NCBI GenBank assembly: GCA_030428905.1
Contig: JAUIED010000023.1
Location: 1-41,520 of the forward strand
Source of the DNA: Gammaproteobacteria bacterium
GTDB taxonomy: Bacteria; Pseudomonadota; Gammaproteobacteria; Pseudomonadales; Azotimanducaceae
Reading direction: 5' to 3'
Length of the DNA: 41,520 bases
A model generated the notes under the pieces. The model had not been told where the DNA came from. It did no database searches and saw only the letters and a program-made list of their open reading frames with translations. The position numbers and the translations under genes were made by a program. Shown piece after piece: positions 38,691 to 41,520 of the stretch (positions are counted from its first letter, which is position 1; every line of letters starts with the position of its first letter).

Positions 38691-40810
38691 GCGCTTCGGT
38701 AACCGCCATCGCCGTGGAAGACATGCACTGCAGCGCCTGCACCAGCAAGATCGAAAAGGCGCTGGGCGCGATCGCCGGCGTGACGAAAATGCAGTTCAAT
38801 CCCGTTCGACGGCATGTGGTGATCGAACATGCGCACACCCTGCCTGCCGCGGAGCTGATCCGCGGCATCGAATCTGCAGGCTTCCAACCGGCGCTGCTGA
38901 GCAACAGCAGCAGCGAAGAAAGTGCTGCACACACGGCGGACCGCACGCTGCTGAAGCGGCTGGGCATCGCGGGGCTTGCCATGATGCAGGTGATGATGGT
39001 GCAGATCGCCCTCTACGCAGGCGCGTTCCAGGGTATGGAGCCGGTCTATGCACGGCTGCTGGAGTACACCGCTCTCGCCTTCTGCATTCCGGTGGTCTCA
39101 TACGCCGCCATGCCGTTCTTCGTCAGCGCCGCCGCAAGCCTGCGCCGCGGCCTCAACATGGACGCGCCCATCGCACTCGCCATCATGGTCGCCTTCAGCG
39201 CGAGCCTCTGGGCAACCCTTACCGGCGACGGCGAGGTGTACTACGACTCTGTGGTGATGTTCACCTTCCTCATGCTCGGAGCGCGCTACCTGGAGCAACG
39301 GCTGAAGCTGCGGCTGCAGATCGAGGACTCGCTTGTAGCAGCACTGCCACGCCAGGTCTGCCTCATGGATAACGGTGCGCGCCGCACCGTGCCACTCAAG
39401 GAGCTGCGCCCCGGTGATCGCGTATGGGTGGGGGAAGGCGAGCAACTTCCAGGAGACGGCTTGCTCGACTCACCTGCGCTGCTGGAAGAGGCCATGCTCA
39501 CGGGAGAGAGCGACTGGGCCCGCAAGCCCGGGGGTGCGGCCGTCTACGCAGGCACTTTCAACCGGGGTGCAGGCTTCGCGCTGACCATCACCGCTACCGG
39601 AGACGACGCACGCATCGGCCAGATCGACCAACTGGCAGCAGCAAGCCTCAGCGACAAACACAAACTCGCACGCCTCGCAGATCGGGTGGCTCGCTACTTC
39701 ATTCCCGGCATCCTCAGCATCGCCGCCATCACCTTCGCCGTCTGGTGGCAAGTGGACCCGGATCTCGCTCTGCCTGCCATGCTCGCGGTACTGGTGGTGA
39801 GCTGCCCCTGTGCCTTGTCGCTCGCAACTCCAGCTGCAATCACCGCCGCCATGGCGCGGCTGCGCCAGGCTGGTGTGCTCATCAAGGATAGCGCTGCGCT
39901 GGAGCGTGCAGAGGACCTGCAACGGGTGTATCTCGACAAGACCGGCACGCTCACATCGCCGGACTTCCGCGTAACCAGCCAGCACACCCACGCAGGTTTT
40001 GACGCAGCCGTTTGTCTGGACATCGCTCGCGCCCTGCAAGCACACGCAGCACACCCTATTGCCGGGGCCTTCGCCCACAGCGGCGGGCATCTCGAATGCA
40101 ACGACGTCACGGTGCAGCAGCAGGGCGTACAGGGCGAGGTTGGCGGCGTGTTGGCACGTATCGGCAGTGCCGAGTTTGCCGGGTGGCCGGACGTTGCCGA
40201 CTCGACCGGCAAGCAGGTGTACCTGAGCCTCGGCGGAGAACCGGCAGCCTGTTTTACGGTGGCTGCACCATTGCGCGCCGATGCGGCGCTTGCGGTGGCT
40301 ACGCTGCGCAACAGCGGCCTCGACGTGCAGATGCTGAGCGGTGACGATGATGCGCACTGCGCGGAGATCGCCCGCACACTCGACATCCAGTACTGTCCAT
40401 CGCTTACTCCCGAGCAGAAAAACGCGGCGCTGCACAGCGCCGCCTCCACCATGTTCGTGGGCGACGGTATCAACGACATTCCCGCGATCACGCGCGCCGC
40501 CCTGTCGGTCTCCACCCTGGAAACCAACGACCTGGTCAAGTCCAGAGCCGACGTCGTGCTCCTCACCCCGAGACTCATGGCGCTTGCAGACATCATCCAC
40601 GTGGGCCGCCGCGCCAACCGCATCATGCGGGAAAACCTGGCCTGGGCCTTGGGCTACAACCTGCTTGCCATACCGGCCGCGGCCCTTGGCTACGCGCCGC
40701 CCTGGGCAGCCGCGCTCGGCATGTCTGCCAGCTCGATACTGGTGATGCTCAACGCCATGCGGCTGCTGCGAACACCGCTTCACAAGCCACTTCAGGGGAG
40801 CGCTGGCTGA
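38687..40810 (+). CDS. ccoI: copper-translocating P-type ATPase for cbb3 assembly
   Basis: A 707-residue P1B-type ATPase. An HMA domain has MHCSACTSK (Cys15 and Cys18). CPCALS near residue 372 is the copper path in the membrane, DKTGT near 416 has the phosphorylated Asp, and GDGINDIPA is near 591. CcoI exports copper to the periplasm for oxidase maturation. It begins at GTG 38687, which overlaps the stop of the small gene (GTGA). It ends on the ccoS start (TGATG). Confidence 0.95.
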   Translation: MSASVTAIAVEDMHCSACTSKIEKALGAIAGVTKMQFNPVRRHVVIEHAHTLPAAELIRGIESAGFQPALLSNSSSEESAAHTADRTLLKRLGIAGLAMMQVMMVQIALYAGAFQGMEPVYARLLEYTALAFCIPVVSYAAMPFFVSAAASLRRGLNMDAPIALAIMVAFSASLWATLTGDGEVYYDSVVMFTFLMLGARYLEQRLKLRLQIEDSLVAALPRQVCLMDNGARRTVPLKELRPGDRVWVGEGEQLPGDGLLDSPALLEEAMLTGESDWARKPGGAAVYAGTFNRGAGFALTITATGDDARIGQIDQLAAASLSDKHKLARLADRVARYFIPGILSIAAITFAVWWQVDPDLALPAMLAVLVVSCPCALSLATPAAITAAMARLRQAGVLIKDSAALERAEDLQRVYLDKTGTLTSPDFRVTSQHTHAGFDAAVCLDIARALQAHAAHPIAGAFAHSGGHLECNDVTVQQQGVQGEVGGVLARIGSAEFAGWPDVADSTGKQVYLSLGGEPAACFTVAAPLRADAALAVATLRNSGLDVQMLSGDDDAHCAEIARTLDIQYCPSLTPEQKNAALHSAASTMFVGDGINDIPAITRAALSVSTLETNDLVKSRADVVLLTPRLMALADIIHVGRRANRIMRENLAWALGYNLLAIPAAALGYAPPWAAALGMSASSILVMLNAMRLLRTPLHKPLQGSAG

Positions 40811-40983
40811 TGGAAGTGTTGATGTGGCTCATACCAATTTCCGTGGTTCTACTCACCATCGCCGGTACCGCCTTCGTGTGGGCGGTGAACAACCGGCAGT
40901 TCGACGATCTGGACCGGCACGGTCTCGACGTCCTCGATAACCCAAACGACATGAATAAGGGGAACGACTCATGCGCACGTTGA
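40810..40983 (+). CDS. ccoS: cbb3 oxidase maturation protein CcoS
   Basis: A 57-residue protein: one membrane helix (LMWLIPISVVLLTIAGTAFVW) followed by NNRQFDDLDRHGLDVLD, the typical CcoS motif with conserved FDDLD. CcoS is required for insertion of the haem and copper cofactors of cbb3 oxidase. Its ATG at 40810 overlaps the ccoI stop; its end overlaps the next gene by 13 bases. Confidence 0.9.
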   Translation: MEVLMWLIPISVVLLTIAGTAFVWAVNNRQFDDLDRHGLDVLDNPNDMNKGNDSCAR

Positions 40984-41520
40984 CCAACGCTCTGATGCTG
41001 CTGGTAGCGCCAATGCGAGGGTGGCATGCCATAGCCACGCACAATGCAGGCACCATGAACGTGTTTGTACTGCACACCGTGCCGCTGGCCCTCATACCGG
41101 CAGCCTGCTGGTACTACGGCGTGACCACGCACGGCTGGAGCATTGCCGGGGACGTCATGCGGCTCACCGCAGAAAGTGCCCTGCCGATGTGCATCCTGTT
41201 CTATCTCGCCATGCTCGGCGGTGTTCTGTTCCTCGGCTTCATGGTGTTCTGGATGTCCGACACCTACGGCGATCATGCAAAGTTCTCGCAGGGCGTCACG
41301 CTCATCAGCTACACCGCTACGCCCTTCTTCCTGGCAGGGCTACTCGGCCTCTTCCCCGTCCTGTGGCTCGATATTCTTCTGGGTACGATTGTCGCGGGCT
41401 GGTGCATCTACCTGTTATTCACCGGCGTCTCACCCATCATGCAAGTTGCCCGGGAACGGGGCTTTCTCTACGCGAGCGCCGTGTTTGCGGTGGCGCTGGT
41501 TTCCTTCGTCGGCCTGCTTA
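40971..41520 (+). CDS. Yip1-family membrane protein (partial, C-terminus beyond window)
   Basis: The frame is open from the ATG at 40971 to the right edge (183 codons). It has four or five hydrophobic segments: VFVLHTVPLALIPAACWYY, CILFYLAMLGGVLFLGFMVF, FLAGLLGLFPVLWLDILLG and WCIYLLFTGVSPIM, the layout of the bacterial Yip1/DUF1282 family with YLLF-G-P. Function unknown; it probably follows the oxidase operon by chance or by read-through. GGGGAA before the ATG is a possible ribosome site, inside ccoS. Confidence 0.78.
   Translation, partial: MRTLTNALMLLVAPMRGWHAIATHNAGTMNVFVLHTVPLALIPAACWYYGVTTHGWSIAGDVMRLTAESALPMCILFYLAMLGGVLFLGFMVFWMSDTYGDHAKFSQGVTLISYTATPFFLAGLLGLFPVLWLDILLGTIVAGWCIYLLFTGVSPIMQVARERGFLYASAVFAVALVSFVGLL

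Overview
The window is about 41.5 kb of GC-rich bacterial chromosome with almost no free space: the largest gaps are 277 bp and 262 bp. I see no rRNA, tRNA, CRISPR array, prophage or transposase gene. The gene complement suggests an aerobic to microaerophilic, probably marine or environmental gammaproteobacterium: a cbb3 oxidase operon with a CcoG/CcoI/CcoS maturation set, FixLJ, a four-cysteine Fnr, SelO, OmpW, a DksA-like protein and several Usp proteins. That assignment is inference; I cannot name the genus.

Layout. 1-5.7 kb: an outer-membrane barrel protein (cut by the left edge), an APC permease and a monohaem cytochrome c on the minus strand; a cytochrome c lipoprotein on the plus strand; then a minus-strand Hsp20, CHAD protein and M50/CBS membrane protease operon. 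5.8-9.8 kb: a DUF6491-like lipoprotein diverges from an operon of a ferritin-like diiron protein, a PAS-only protein and an adrenodoxin-type ferredoxin, with a perfect FNR box between them; next comes a membrane-protein gene split by one in-frame stop. 9.8-14 kb: a SCO/membrane-protein operon diverging from a LysR regulator, an outer-membrane barrel and a secreted protein of 18-residue repeats. 14-17.4 kb: a LytS/LytTR two-component pair, a four-Cys Fnr and OmpW. 17.5-25 kb: selO, a DUF1214-like protein, a phosphatase, a small helical protein, a CPA2 antiporter, a tandem Usp, a DksA/TraR protein, PncC and another Usp.

25-34 kb: a cytochrome c, then a minus-strand oxygen-sensing cluster read from 30367 down to 25513: globin, FixL-like kinase, FixJ-like regulator, a 150-bp mobile-looking repeat, an Asp-less receiver, a phosphotransferase/P-loop fusion and a hemerythrin. 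Divergent from it are a Usp, a small protein, a DUF4010-type membrane protein and an LLM flavoprotein. 34-41.5 kb: ccoN-O-Q-P-G, a very small FixH-like gene, ccoI, ccoS and a Yip1-family gene cut by the right edge.

How the parts fit. Three oxygen-responsive regulators (FixL, FixJ, Fnr) sit with likely targets: the high-affinity oxidase, haem and diiron oxygen-binding proteins, cytochromes c and Usp proteins. A perfect FNR site is placed as in a class II activated promoter in front of the diiron/PAS/ferredoxin operon. A TACGTAG heptamer occurs exactly three times, each time between genes: before ccoN, before fnr, and between the globin-fixLJ operon and its divergent usp. My reading is a regional low-oxygen regulon in which FixLJ controls fnr and the oxidase, and Fnr controls the diiron operon.
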